Shown here in pieces: positions 8,642 through 17,486 of a stretch of DNA of 64,000 nucleotides (position 1 is its first letter; each line of letters opens with the position of its first letter). This DNA comes from Micromonospora pattaloongensis (GTDB lineage: Bacteria > Actinomycetota > Actinomycetes > Mycobacteriales > Micromonosporaceae). Below the pieces are notes generated by a model, which did not search any database, had not been told where the DNA came from, and saw nothing but the letters and a program-made list of their open reading frames with translations. Location: NCBI RefSeq assembly GCF_900107255.1, contig NZ_FNPH01000001.1, forward strand, positions 868,001 to 932,000, written 5' to 3'. A program made the translations under genes and the position numbers.

Positions 8642-10690
8642 TTGCTTTCTTCAGTTTTCCGTAGACCCCTTGTGCTCGCGTCGGCCCTCGCGGTCGGCGC
8701 CACCACCCTCGTGGCGGGCACGGGCGCGGCCAACGCCAGCCTGCCCGGGGCTGCCAACAGCCCCCTCACCAGCAGCAACGGCAGCACCACGATCCGGTTT
8801 GCCGGCGGCGGCTCCCTGGCCTCGTCGGACAACCTCACCGACGTCGCCTGGGCCCCGGACGGCAGCCAGGCGCTCTACGTCGACAACGACGGCAACATTG
8901 CCAAGCTTCGCCACAACGACGCCCAGAACATCTGGTCGATTGTCGACAGCCCCGCCCTGCGGCGCGGCCCCAGCTGGCGCGGCGACGGCAGCGGCATCGT
9001 CTGGGCCGAGCGGGCCTCGGCGTCCGTGCCGTGGACCATCCGGGTGGGTGCCAACACGTCCGGCTGGACGACCCGGCAGATCTCGCCGGCCGACGGTAAC
9101 CACTACCTCAACCCCGACGGCGGGGCCGACCTCCGCATCGTCTTCCAGCGCCAGGCGGACTCCAACGGCACGCCGACCGGCACCCCGGCCGTCGTTCTCT
9201 ACGACCCGTTGCAGCCGGAGGGTTCGCAGATCTCGGTCGTCGACGAGAACGGGGCGAACCCCGCCATCTCGCCCGATGGCACCAAGGTCGCGTTCGTCCG
9301 CGACGGTCAGATCATCGTGTCGGACCTCGCCGGCGACAACGAGGTCGTGGTGACCAGCAACGCCGCGTCCCACGACAACCCGACCTGGTCGCCGGACGGC
9401 ACGACGATCGCCTTCACCCAGGGCAGCGGCGTGGCGACCGCCGCGGCCAACGGCACCCAGGCGGCCAGCCCGACCGTGGTGTCCGGGCTGTCCGGCGTTC
9501 CCGCCTACCAGCCGCGCCGCGCCGACCGGGTGGCCCGGCTCGCCGGCTCGAACCGCTACACCACGGCCACGGCGGTCTCCCAGTCGCACTGGGCCACGAT
9601 CAGCGACTCGACCGACCGGCGCCAGAAGGCAGAGTCGGTCATCCTGTCGCGCTCCGACACCTTCGCCGACGCGCTCGGCGGCTCGGCGCTCGCGGTCGCC
9701 AAGACCGGTCCGCTGCTGATGACCGCGCCGACCACGCTGCACACCGCCACCACGGCCGAGATCCAGCGGGTGCTCGCCCCGGGCAAGACCGTCTACCTGC
9801 TCGGCGGTCCCGGCGCGATCTCCGCCTCGGTCGAGAACGCGATCAAGGCGCTGGGCTACAACACGACGCGGCTCCAGGGCGCCAACCGGTACACGACGGC
9901 GGTCGCCATCGCGAACGCGATCGACCCGACGCCCGACCTGGTGCTGGCGGCGACCGGGAACAACTTCCCCGACGCCCTCGCGGCCGGCGCCGCGGCCGGC
10001 TCCTACAACACGCCGGGCAGCGGGCTGTCCGCCGTCGTGATGCTCACCAACGACGCGGCGATGCCCGCGCCGGTCAAGACGTACCTCGACGGACTCTACA
10101 ACGACAACAGCGAGGGGCCGGTGCTGTTCGGCATCGGTCGGTTCGCGGCCCAGGCCGGCCTCAGCTACGACCCGTCCACCGTCGAGGTGTGGGGCGAGAA
10201 CCGGTACGAGACGGCACTCTTCACGGCGTTCACGTTCTTCGCCGGCAGCAACTACGCCGGCTTCGCCACCGGCGCCAACTGGCCGGACGCGCTGGCCGGT
10301 GGCGCGCTGATGGGTCTGCTCAACGGGCCGCTGATGCTCACCCCGGGCACCGCGAGCAGCCTCGGCTTCCACGCGGAGCTCGTCGCCGACGAGGGCGCCG
10401 GCTCGCTGCACACCGGCATCGTCTTCGGTGGCGCGCCGGTCGTGAACGACACCCAGCGGAACCAGATCGGCAGCTGGATCAGCGGGCCGGCCGGGTACAG
10501 CCGGCCGGTCAACCCGACCGACATCGGTCTGGAGTTCGGCAGCGGCGGCGCCAGCCCGAACGGGGCCCGCGCCCTGAGCAGCCGGTCCGCCGCGACGGCG
10601 GGTTCGGCAGCGCAGGACGTCAACCGGGTCCGCACGCCCGAGCAGGCGGCGGCCGCCGCCGACCAGCTCCGGGAGCGGTTCGCGCGGTAA
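8642..10690 (+). CDS. Secreted beta-propeller protein with three CWB2 cell-wall-binding repeats
   Basis: TTG start with GGGGAG about eight bases upstream and a clear signal peptide (FRRPLVLASALAVGATTLVAGTGAANA). Residues about 45-290 contain PD40/TolB-like propeller blades, recognisable by repeated WAPDGSQ, ISPDGTK and WSPDGTT motifs. Three CWB2 repeats follow, each opening with an NRY motif (RLAGSNRYTTA, RLQGANRYTTA, VWGENRYETA) and containing FADAL, FPDAL or WPDAL. CWB2 modules hold proteins to wall polymers in Gram-positives. The last 60 residues are Ala-rich and disordered. Its role is probably structural or ligand-binding at the surface; no catalytic motif is seen. Confidence 0.9.
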   Translation: MLSSVFRRPLVLASALAVGATTLVAGTGAANASLPGAANSPLTSSNGSTTIRFAGGGSLASSDNLTDVAWAPDGSQALYVDNDGNIAKLRHNDAQNIWSIVDSPALRRGPSWRGDGSGIVWAERASASVPWTIRVGANTSGWTTRQISPADGNHYLNPDGGADLRIVFQRQADSNGTPTGTPAVVLYDPLQPEGSQISVVDENGANPAISPDGTKVAFVRDGQIIVSDLAGDNEVVVTSNAASHDNPTWSPDGTTIAFTQGSGVATAAANGTQAASPTVVSGLSGVPAYQPRRADRVARLAGSNRYTTATAVSQSHWATISDSTDRRQKAESVILSRSDTFADALGGSALAVAKTGPLLMTAPTTLHTATTAEIQRVLAPGKTVYLLGGPGAISASVENAIKALGYNTTRLQGANRYTTAVAIANAIDPTPDLVLAATGNNFPDALAAGAAAGSYNTPGSGLSAVVMLTNDAAMPAPVKTYLDGLYNDNSEGPVLFGIGRFAAQAGLSYDPSTVEVWGENRYETALFTAFTFFAGSNYAGFATGANWPDALAGGALMGLLNGPLMLTPGTASSLGFHAELVADEGAGSLHTGIVFGGAPVVNDTQRNQIGSWISGPAGYSRPVNPTDIGLEFGSGGASPNGARALSSRSAATAGSAAQDVNRVRTPEQAAAAADQLRERFAR

Positions 10691-10704
10691 GTAACCTCGC
10701 CACC

Positions 10705-10744
10705 CGAAGGGGCCCAGCCGGTACGGCTGGGCCCCTTCGTTTTT
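10705..10744 (+). terminator. Intrinsic terminator after the CWB2 gene
   Basis: Perfect 16-bp stem (10705-10720 with 10724-10739), 3-nt loop GTA, followed by a TTTTT run at 10740-10744. This is the most typical rho-independent terminator in the window. Confidence 0.93.
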
Positions 10745-11103
10745 GCCTGAGCCACCGTACCGTGCCTCTCGGAGGCGTCCGTCCACAGTGGCGACTCGTA
10801 GGGAACGTCGCGTAAACAGCCGTCCCACCGGAAGCCCCCTACTACCGGGAGTCGCGCGCCATCGGCGCGTCGCTCGCGCCAATCCAGGACACGAGGCGCG
10901 GCACTATCGGTGACCCGGCAGTCCGTCGAGCGATTGAGCGGGCGGGCGCCGGCACCGCGACGGGCGGTGCACTCCCCCGGGTGGAGACGCGACCCGACCG
11001 CGCCGACCCGGTGTCCCCGGTGTTGCCGCCGGGCGCGTCCCAGGCCCCTCGCCGTCGAGAGTGGACGTCGCGGCTGCGGCGGTCGGCTACGGACCACGAA
11101 AGA
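10745..11103. other. Intergenic stretch between convergent genes, no gene seen
   Basis: About 360 bp between the CWB2 terminator and the hairpin of the convergent amidase gene. Open frames exist on both strands but have poor composition and no ribosome sites. I see nothing functional. Confidence 0.5.
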
Positions 11104-11140
11104 CGCCGGCGCCCGCGTCGGGATGACGCGGGCGCCGGCG
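11104..11140 (-). terminator. Hairpin terminator after the amidase gene
   Basis: Perfect 16-bp stem (11104-11119 with 11125-11140), 5-nt loop, 22 bp past the minus-strand amidase stop. On the minus strand it is followed by TCTTTCG, a weak T-run. Confidence 0.75.
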
Positions 11141-11162
11141 CGATGTCGGCTCGTGCTCCGGG

Positions 11163-13460
11163 CTACCGGATGTACGCGATGCCGTCCGTGGTGACGCGGG
11201 GGCGGCCGGAGGTGCCGGCCACCACGATCTTGATCGTATGGGCCGCGCTGGTGGCCCAGTCGATGGTCCAGACGGCCTGTCGGTGCCCGGCCGTGCTCGA
11301 CCCCAGGTCGAGCGTGTCCACCTGCTCGCCGTCGACGTAGAGGTGCACCCGGCCGGAGCCGGAGACGTTCGACGCGATGAACGACGCCGACCGGCCGGTG
11401 AAGCTCCAGGTCAGCGACGCGTTCGCCGCCGTGCTGGTCAGCGCGGACCCATCGAGGTAGCCGCTGCCGGTGGCGGTGCTCCACGTACCGGTGCGGGTGG
11501 CCGCGGCCTCGCTGACCAGGACGGGGGTCCACGCCGTCGACGCGGACGCCGTGTTGCCGGCCAGGTCCTTGGCGGTCATGCTCCAGGTGCTCGCCGCGCC
11601 CGGCTTGACCGTCGTCGACACACTCAGGGCCTTCGGCGAGAACGTGCGGGCCGACGGCGCGGTGAGAGCGACCGAATCCAGCGCGATGTTGTCGGTGGCG
11701 TACCAGGTCAGGGTGGCGGGAACGGCCGTGGCGGTGACCGTGCCGGTGCGCATCCGCAGCTGCGGCCGGCGGACAAACCTCGGCGCGGCCGTCTCGACCA
11801 CGACGGTCTGCGCGGCCGTGGTGGCGGTGGCGCCCCGGAGGTGGACGCCGCGGACCTGCACGGTGTGCTGACCGTCGGGGACGGTCACGGCCGCCGTACG
11901 GTCGGTCGCGCGGGTGGTAGCGGCGACCTTGCCGTCGATCAGGAGCTCGAAGCGGGACATCAGGCTGCTCGGGGTGTTCACGGACCAGGAGGCGGTGACG
12001 TTGCCCGTGGTGTAGTGGACCTTGCCGGACCTGGTGGTGGGGGTGAGCCCGGTCAGCGTCAGTCCGGACACGCCGGCGGCCCTGGTGCGGATCGTCGGAA
12101 GCTGCCGGTACAACGCTTCGCCGGGGCACTCCGTGGCGTAGCCGTCGCGGTGGCCGGAGATCCGGAACATCTCCACCCGGTCGCCCTGGTTGAACTTGCC
12201 GTTGCTCAGCCCGGCGGTCATCATCACCTTCCCCGCCGGGTCGTACCCGTACAGGCCGAGCTTGTACGCCGCGAGACTCGCGATCGCGTCCTGGACCGCG
12301 GTGTTCACCCCGGCGTCGATGTAGGTGCCGAGGACCGCGATGCCGGTCGTGTCGGTGTTGAAGCCGAGGGTGTGTGCCCCGAGCACCGGCTTGTCGATCC
12401 CGCCGGCGTGGCCCTCGAAGAGCGTGCCGCACTTGTCGACCAGGAAGTTGTAACCGATGTCCTCCCAGCCGTTGGTCTGCACGTGGTACGTCTGGATCGC
12501 CCGGATGATCGAGGCGGATTCGCTGCAGTTGTAGGTGTTGCTACCGGCGGTGTGATGGACGAAGACCGCCTTGACCTCCTTGCGGTACTCGGCCGGTCTG
12601 GTGATCGCCTCGTTGGCGCCCCACCCCGCCCGCGTGACCATGTTCGGCCGCGGAACGGACTCGGCGGCCGCGGACGCCCGGGTCGCCGTGGTGGCCGGCG
12701 CGGGCGTCGACGGGGTCGGCTGGGAGGTCGGGGTCGCCGCGGGCGGCGTGCCCGGCGTCGGGTCGGAGGTCGCCGGCTCGCCGGTCGGCTCGCCGGTCGG
12801 CTCACCGGCCGGCGCCGGATCGGCGGGAGTCGGCTCCGCGGCGACCTGACGCACGTTGGCGACCGGCCGCAGGCCCGTCCCCGCGCGCTGGCCGGTGCCG
12901 GCCGCGCCGGCCTTGCGGCCCGATGACTCACCCGGGTCCACCAGCTCCAGCCGCAGGCCGTCCGGAAGCTTCTCCGACGTACCCCCGGCCGCCGACGTAA
13001 CCCGCACCTCGACGCCGTCCGACGGCCCGACCCAGAGCGGGTCCGTGCTGCCCCGCAACCGCCCGCCGGCCCGTGCCGCCGTCCCCTCCGGGCCCCCGTG
13101 GCCGTGGCTGTCCAGCTCCTGCCAGCCACGCCAAACCCCGCTGCCGGCCGCGCGAGTACGGATCTTGATCGTGCCGTCGAGGTGAGCGGCGGGGTCACGC
13201 CACGAGACACCGACCAGGCTGAACCGCTCGGTGTCGCGCGACGGGATCGTGGCTTCCGGCCGCGCCGCCGCGGCGACCGCCGGGAACTCGACGGTACGCA
13301 GCGTCGCGGTGGGCGCCTCTTCGGCTGCGGACGCCTCGTCGACGCCGTCGGCGCCGAACGCCAACGCCACCACGGCCGCGCCGGCCGCCATGGTCGTGGC
13401 GGCGACGCCCGCACCGATCCCGGTCGCGCGCCTACTCCAGCGGATCCCCGTCAATCTCAA
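11163..13460 (-). CDS. Secreted PGRP/amidase_2-type N-acetylmuramoyl-L-alanine amidase
   Basis: The TTG at 13460 is chosen as start because GGAGG lies seven bases upstream; an ATG nine codons earlier has no site. A twin-basic signal peptide (RWSRRATGIGAGVAATT) leads into an N-terminal beta-rich region, a Pro/Thr/Glu/Gly linker with GEPTGEPTGEP repeats, and a peptidoglycan-recognition amidase core: MVTRAGWGANE, VFVHHTAGSNTYNC (first Zn His), GTLFEGHAGG, GAHTLGFNTDTTGIAVLG and ISGHRDGYATECPG (His and Cys Zn ligands). About 300 C-terminal residues are beta-sandwich-like and probably carbohydrate- or wall-binding. It cleaves the muramoyl-L-Ala bond of peptidoglycan. Both neighbours across the terminators are also surface proteins. 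Confidence 0.9.
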   Translation of the reverse strand: MRLTGIRWSRRATGIGAGVAATTMAAGAAVVALAFGADGVDEASAAEEAPTATLRTVEFPAVAAAARPEATIPSRDTERFSLVGVSWRDPAAHLDGTIKIRTRAAGSGVWRGWQELDSHGHGGPEGTAARAGGRLRGSTDPLWVGPSDGVEVRVTSAAGGTSEKLPDGLRLELVDPGESSGRKAGAAGTGQRAGTGLRPVANVRQVAAEPTPADPAPAGEPTGEPTGEPATSDPTPGTPPAATPTSQPTPSTPAPATTATRASAAAESVPRPNMVTRAGWGANEAITRPAEYRKEVKAVFVHHTAGSNTYNCSESASIIRAIQTYHVQTNGWEDIGYNFLVDKCGTLFEGHAGGIDKPVLGAHTLGFNTDTTGIAVLGTYIDAGVNTAVQDAIASLAAYKLGLYGYDPAGKVMMTAGLSNGKFNQGDRVEMFRISGHRDGYATECPGEALYRQLPTIRTRAAGVSGLTLTGLTPTTRSGKVHYTTGNVTASWSVNTPSSLMSRFELLIDGKVAATTRATDRTAAVTVPDGQHTVQVRGVHLRGATATTAAQTVVVETAAPRFVRRPQLRMRTGTVTATAVPATLTWYATDNIALDSVALTAPSARTFSPKALSVSTTVKPGAASTWSMTAKDLAGNTASASTAWTPVLVSEAAATRTGTWSTATGSGYLDGSALTSTAANASLTWSFTGRSASFIASNVSGSGRVHLYVDGEQVDTLDLGSSTAGHRQAVWTIDWATSAAHTIKIVVAGTSGRPRVTTDGIAYIR

Positions 13461-13699
13461 CGTCTTACCTCCACGACCCCGGTGCATAGACGACCGGCTA
13501 CGGCTTTCGGCGCCGTGATGCTATCGGGATTCCGCCGGCGCCGTGGGCACCTGAGGGTTCGGCCGGAAGGGCGCCGGAGCCGCTGCCGGAGTGCGGCCGG
13601 CGCCGCCGACGGCGGCACCGCCAGCGTGGAAGGACGCGATCAGATCCGACAAGGCACCTGCTGGCACGATGACCCGTAAGGCAGATACCGTCGTCCAAT

Positions 13700-14272
13700 G
13701 TGACTTCACCTGAGATCACCGTTGCCACCGTGGCAGATCGTGGACGGGTCATCGACTCGTTGGTCGCCGCATTCGCCACCGATCCCGTTCTGCGATATCT
13801 ATTCCCTGACGAGGCCACCTATCCGCAGCACGCCGCCGCCTTCTTCGGACACCTCTTCGACAAGCGGGTGCACAAGGAAGCGATCTGGACGGTCGGAAAC
13901 GGGGCCTCGGTCGCGATCTGGGAGCCACCTTCAACCGAGGACGGGGCGCCAGACGAGTGCCTCGCCGCCCAACTCCCCGCCGACACATTCGCGCGCGTTC
14001 GTGCCTACGACCAGGCCGTCCACGCCGCGCTGCCGGCCGCGCCGTTCTGGTACCTCGGCGTCTTGGGCACCCACCCCGACTACGCCGGCCGCCGCTGGGG
14101 TCATGCCGTCATGGCGGCTGGATTGCGTCGTGCCGCGGCGGACGGCCTGCCGGCGTTCCTGGAGACCAGCAATCCCGCCAACGTTGAGGTGTACCGCCGC
14201 GCCGGCTGGGAGGTTCACGGTGTCGTAACGCAACCGCTGCCTATCTGGATCATGCAACAGTCGGCTCGCTAA
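13700..14272 (+). CDS. GNAT family N-acetyltransferase
   Basis: 190 residues, GTG start. The acetyl-CoA-binding core is visible as YLGVLGTHPDYAGRRWGHAVMAAGL, with a Q/RxxGxG/A-like loop, and the C-terminal strand-helix ETSNPANVEVYRRAGWEVHG is typical of GNATs. The N-terminal part (DSLVAAFATDPVLRYLFPDE) matches the subgroup that acts on small molecules. There is no strong Shine-Dalgarno, so it may be leaderless. Substrate unknown. Codon composition is slightly less GC-rich than in the neighbours. Confidence 0.88.
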   Translation: MTSPEITVATVADRGRVIDSLVAAFATDPVLRYLFPDEATYPQHAAAFFGHLFDKRVHKEAIWTVGNGASVAIWEPPSTEDGAPDECLAAQLPADTFARVRAYDQAVHAALPAAPFWYLGVLGTHPDYAGRRWGHAVMAAGLRRAAADGLPAFLETSNPANVEVYRRAGWEVHGVVTQPLPIWIMQQSAR

Positions 14273-14310
14273 CTGCGAACGGCGGACCTCCTGACGGAAG
14301 GCATGGCACT

Positions 14311-14874
14311 ATGCGGAAACTGATCTACGGCATGAACCTGACCCTGGACGGCTACATTTCCGCGCCCGGCGACGACCTCGGCTGGAGCGAGCCGAGCGAT
14401 GAGCTGTTCCAGTGGTGGCTCGATCAGGAGCGGGAGATCAGCCTGTTTATGTATGGGCGCCGACTGTGGGAGACCATGAGCGCCTACTGGCCGACCGGTG
14501 ACCTGCAGCCGGGCGCCACCCCGGCGCAGATCGAGTTCGCGCGGAACTGGCGGGACACGCCGAAGGTGGTGTTCTCCTCAACGATCGACAGGGTCGACTG
14601 GAACACTCGCCTGGTCACCGGCGACGCGATCGCCGAGATCACCCGGCTCAAGGCCGGGGACGGCGGCCGGATGCGGGTCGCTGGCGCAACGCTCGCCGGC
14701 GCGGCCATGCGGGCCGGGCTGATCGACGAGTACGAGATCGTCACCCATCCGGTTCTCGTGGGCGGCGGCACACCGTTCTTCAGTGCGCTGGACGGCTGGG
14801 TGAACCTGAACCTGGTGGAGACGCGGACGTTTCCCGGCGGCGTGATCCTGACCAGGTACGAGACGAAACGCTGA
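14311..14874 (+). CDS. Dihydrofolate reductase / RibD C-terminal family protein
   Basis: 187 residues, ATG start with GGAAGG nine bases upstream. It starts MRKLIYGMNLTLDGYISAPG, the signature of the RibD-C/DHFR-like clan, followed by FMYGRRLWETM, a KVVFSSTID strand and the NADPH-binding GDGGRMRVAGATLAGAAM. The C-terminus carries HPVLVGGGTPFF. The family reduces pteridine- or pyrimidine-like substrates with NADPH, but many actinobacterial paralogues have no known substrate. It follows the GNAT gene by 38 bp on the same strand and could be co-transcribed. Confidence 0.9.
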   Translation: MRKLIYGMNLTLDGYISAPGDDLGWSEPSDELFQWWLDQEREISLFMYGRRLWETMSAYWPTGDLQPGATPAQIEFARNWRDTPKVVFSSTIDRVDWNTRLVTGDAIAEITRLKAGDGGRMRVAGATLAGAAMRAGLIDEYEIVTHPVLVGGGTPFFSALDGWVNLNLVETRTFPGGVILTRYETKR

Positions 14875-15063
14875 GCGCGATTCCTTCTCCGCAAAACCCG
14901 TTGGCAGGCCACGGCGACCACTGCTACCTTTCCGGAGGCCGTGTCAGAGACCGAGGAGGTGGTACCCGTGAACGTTTCGACGTGGGTGCTCCCCTCTGGG
15001 GTCACGGTCGGGCGATAGGTCGTCCGGGAGCGCCGTTCAAGAGCACTCCCGAAAGGCACGACC

Positions 15064-15795
15064 TTGCGATTCACTTCCGAACGGCGCCTCGACGACGGTG
15101 TCCTCGAGCGCGAATTCACCCTCGGCGAGATCCCTGGCATCCTGTGGACGCCCGGATCCGCATCCGCACCGGCGCCGCTGATCCTGGTTGGCCACCCCGG
15201 CGGACTGCACATGATGTACCCCCGCCTGGTGGCCCGGGCCCGGCACTCCGCGGCGGAGGGCTTCGCCGCGGCCACCATCGAGCTCCCCGGGAGCGGTGAC
15301 CGGCCCCGTTCCGCCGCCGCCGAGGAGGCCCGCGCCGACCTGCGTCGGGCGCTGGAAGCCGGCGAGCCGGTCGACGACGAGATCGTCGACCGGCTCGTCC
15401 TCCCGCTGGTCGAAAAGGCGGTCCCGGAATGGCGGGCCGCCTTGGACGCCCTCCTTTCGCTGCCCGAGATCGGCGGCCCGGTCGGGTACGCGGGAGGCCT
15501 GATAGCCATCGGCCTCCGGCTGGCGGTGGTCGAGCCGCGCATCTCGGCCGCCCTTCTGTTCGCCGGGAGTTTCGTGCCCCGCACCATGTTCGAGGAGGCC
15601 CGGCAGGTCACCATTCCGCTGCAGGTCCTGCTGCAGTGGGACGACGAAGGGAACGACCGGCAGCTGGCCCTGGACCTGTTCGACGCCTTCGGCTCCAAGG
15701 AGAAGACGCTGCACGCCAATATGGGCGGGCACACCGGCGTCCCGCAGTTCGAGGGGGACGACGGGAACCGGTTCTTCGCCCGGCACCTGAAGTGA
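15064..15795 (+). CDS. Alpha/beta hydrolase-fold protein lacking a recognisable nucleophile elbow
   Basis: TTG start with GAAAGG upstream. Fold landmarks are present: APLILVGHPGG for the oxyanion region, AAATIELPGSGDRP for the strand after it, and a C-terminal HTGVPQ placing a His near the end. Where family members have a GxSxG nucleophile elbow, this protein reads VGYAGGLIAIG, with no serine, cysteine or aspartate. DNA around the site reads smoothly with no frameshift. It is therefore either a catalytically dead fold used for binding or a divergent enzyme. Length (243) is usual for the dienelactone-hydrolase-like subgroup. Confidence 0.75.
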   Translation: MRFTSERRLDDGVLEREFTLGEIPGILWTPGSASAPAPLILVGHPGGLHMMYPRLVARARHSAAEGFAAATIELPGSGDRPRSAAAEEARADLRRALEAGEPVDDEIVDRLVLPLVEKAVPEWRAALDALLSLPEIGGPVGYAGGLIAIGLRLAVVEPRISAALLFAGSFVPRTMFEEARQVTIPLQVLLQWDDEGNDRQLALDLFDAFGSKEKTLHANMGGHTGVPQFEGDDGNRFFARHLK

Positions 15796-15924
15796 GGCGG
15801 GGGCGTCAGACAGGGAGCAGACGATAGGAGCAGGTGCACAACCGCCCCGGCCTCGGCGGTACCGGCCGGCCGGGGCGGCGCGTCTGCGGCTTGACGTCGG
15901 TGAAGATCGCCGGCGGACGCCCCC

Positions 15925-15933
15925 TGTGGATAA
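15925..15933 (-). other. Single DnaA-box-like 9-mer
   Basis: TGTGGATAA, the reverse complement of the consensus TTATCCACA, between the hydrolase and the M48 protease gene. A second partial copy (TGTGGATCT) lies 10 bp on. A single box may titrate DnaA or be chance. Confidence 0.35.
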
Positions 15934-15958
15934 CTGAACGGCCTGTGGATCTGCTACG

Positions 15959-17236
15959 TCAGGCGTTCCAGGCGAGAGCCCGCCGGGTCCGCTCGTACTC
16001 CCGGGACAACTCGGCGTCGATCTGCGCGGCCCGCGGTTCGGTGAGCGCCACCGCCGGCTCCCGCCAGGTGCGCTCGGTGATCATTCGCGCCCGCAGCCCG
16101 TTCGGCGGGTGCGTCGCGAAGAGGGACACGTCGTCGCGGATCGACAGCTGGCGCAGCAGCGGCAGCTGCCCGGCGTTCGCGGCCCGTGCCTCGTCCGCCG
16201 TCCGACGCCAGCGCGCCGGCCCGTGACCGGCGCGCGCGTCCCGGCGCACCAGCATGTCGATGACGTCGGCCAGCAGAAACGAATCGGAGAGGCTCGCCGC
16301 CGCCGCGGAACCGGCCACCCGGGCCGCCATCTCGTCCGCGAGGTACTCGGCGCGCTGGGTGTCGCGCAGGGCAACCCAGAGCAGCAGCAGGTGCGCACCG
16401 AACAACAGGCGGGCCATCGTCGCCTGCACCACGTGGGCCAGCAGTGCGCCCACCATCTCCAGCAGACCCGCGCCACGGACCGTGTCGACCGGCCGGACCA
16501 GGTCGGCCGCGTTCGCGAGCATGGTGAAGGCCGGCTGGGTCAACAGCAGGCGCCGTGAGTCGCCGTTGACGAAGTGCCCCAGCTCGTGGCCGAGCAGCGC
16601 GACCCGTTCCTGCGGCGGCAGCGAGCCCCAGAGCGGCAGCCCGAGGCAGAGCACCCGGCGCCGCCGCACCCCCACGCACGTCGCGTACGCGTTGAGGCGC
16701 CCCTCATCGAGCGCCACGATGTCCGGCGTGGGGGCGCCGATGACGGTCGCCACCTCGTCGATCAGCCGGAACAGCGCTGGCGCGCGCTCGCGCGTCAGCA
16801 CCTCAAGCTCGGGATCGAGCCGACCGAACCGCGGGCGCAGCGTGAACGCCACCGCGAGCGCGACGATGCCGACCAGCATGTTCAGCCCCGGGAACCGGTA
16901 AGCCACCAACAGCCACCCGCCGGCCGCCGCGAGCAGGGCGACGGCGGCGAGCAACAGCACCGAGGCCGTCACCGTCACGATCCGCGCCGGTCCGAGGCCA
17001 CCCTGCTCAAGGGGGCGCTGCGCCAGCGCGGTGAACTGCTGCCGCGTCAGGCGGTAGGCGAGACCATGCGTCCGCCGGTCGATCCACTGCCAGCCGAACT
17101 CCGGGCGGTGCCGCTTCGGCTCGTACCGGTCCAGGTTCCACTCGCAGCGCGGGCACCACGGCACGGCCTCACGGATTGTCACGGTTGCCGAGGAACACCG
17201 CGCACAACGGTCGGCGGCCGCCTCGCTGATGATCAC
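15959..17236 (-). CDS. M48 family membrane metalloprotease with zinc-ribbon N-terminus
   Basis: 425 residues, ATG start. The N-terminal 35 residues hold two CxxC pairs (CARCSSAT and CPRCEWN), a likely zinc ribbon. Two adjacent hydrophobic segments lie at about residues 85-135. The catalytic motif HELGHFVNGDSRR (HExxH) follows at about residue 205, with a downstream EYLADEMAARV for the third zinc ligand Glu. This is the HtpX/Ste24-like M48 layout. These proteases clip misfolded membrane proteins or process lipopeptides. It is monocistronic and faces the convergent hydrolase gene. Confidence 0.9.
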   Translation of the reverse strand: MIISEAAADRCARCSSATVTIREAVPWCPRCEWNLDRYEPKRHRPEFGWQWIDRRTHGLAYRLTRQQFTALAQRPLEQGGLGPARIVTVTASVLLLAAVALLAAAGGWLLVAYRFPGLNMLVGIVALAVAFTLRPRFGRLDPELEVLTRERAPALFRLIDEVATVIGAPTPDIVALDEGRLNAYATCVGVRRRRVLCLGLPLWGSLPPQERVALLGHELGHFVNGDSRRLLLTQPAFTMLANAADLVRPVDTVRGAGLLEMVGALLAHVVQATMARLLFGAHLLLLWVALRDTQRAEYLADEMAARVAGSAAAASLSDSFLLADVIDMLVRRDARAGHGPARWRRTADEARAANAGQLPLLRQLSIRDDVSLFATHPPNGLRARMITERTWREPAVALTEPRAAQIDAELSREYERTRRALAWNA

Positions 17237-17453
17237 GGAGGTAGAGAATGCCGGAGGGACGACCGGACCGGAACGGCCCGTTCGGGCGATGCGCCTGCGG
17301 ATGTAGAGGCCGGGCTTCGACTATTGGTCGGCAGCTGTCCAACCTGGAGCCTCACACTTATCCATCACCGGGCCTGCCGCACCCGTCCTGAGCTGCAACA
17401 TCAGCTTGAAAAGTGCTCACGAATGGACGACATCCTGGTCTGCTGAGAACGGG

Positions 17454-17486
17454 GGTCCGGCCCGACCCACGCGGTCGGGCCGGACC
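17454..17486 (-). terminator. Hairpin terminator adjoining the XRE/NB-ARC gene
   Basis: Perfect 13-bp stem (17454-17466 with 17474-17486), 7-nt loop, starting at the base after the minus-strand stop codon. No clear T-run follows. Confidence 0.75.

Noticed and set aside
10910-11194. Short plus-strand frame in the gap before the amidase
   Set aside because: Overlaps the amidase terminator hairpin, no ribosome site, Arg/Pro-rich composition.
8651-12432. Two minus-strand frames of over 700 codons opposite the CWB2 protein and across the gap to the amidase
   Set aside because: Shadow frames. The second crosses an intrinsic terminator and the intergenic gap. No ribosome site or domain.
13461-13699. 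Possible small gene between amidase and GNAT
   Set aside because: Frames on both strands lack ribosome sites and read as low-complexity; treated as promoter region.
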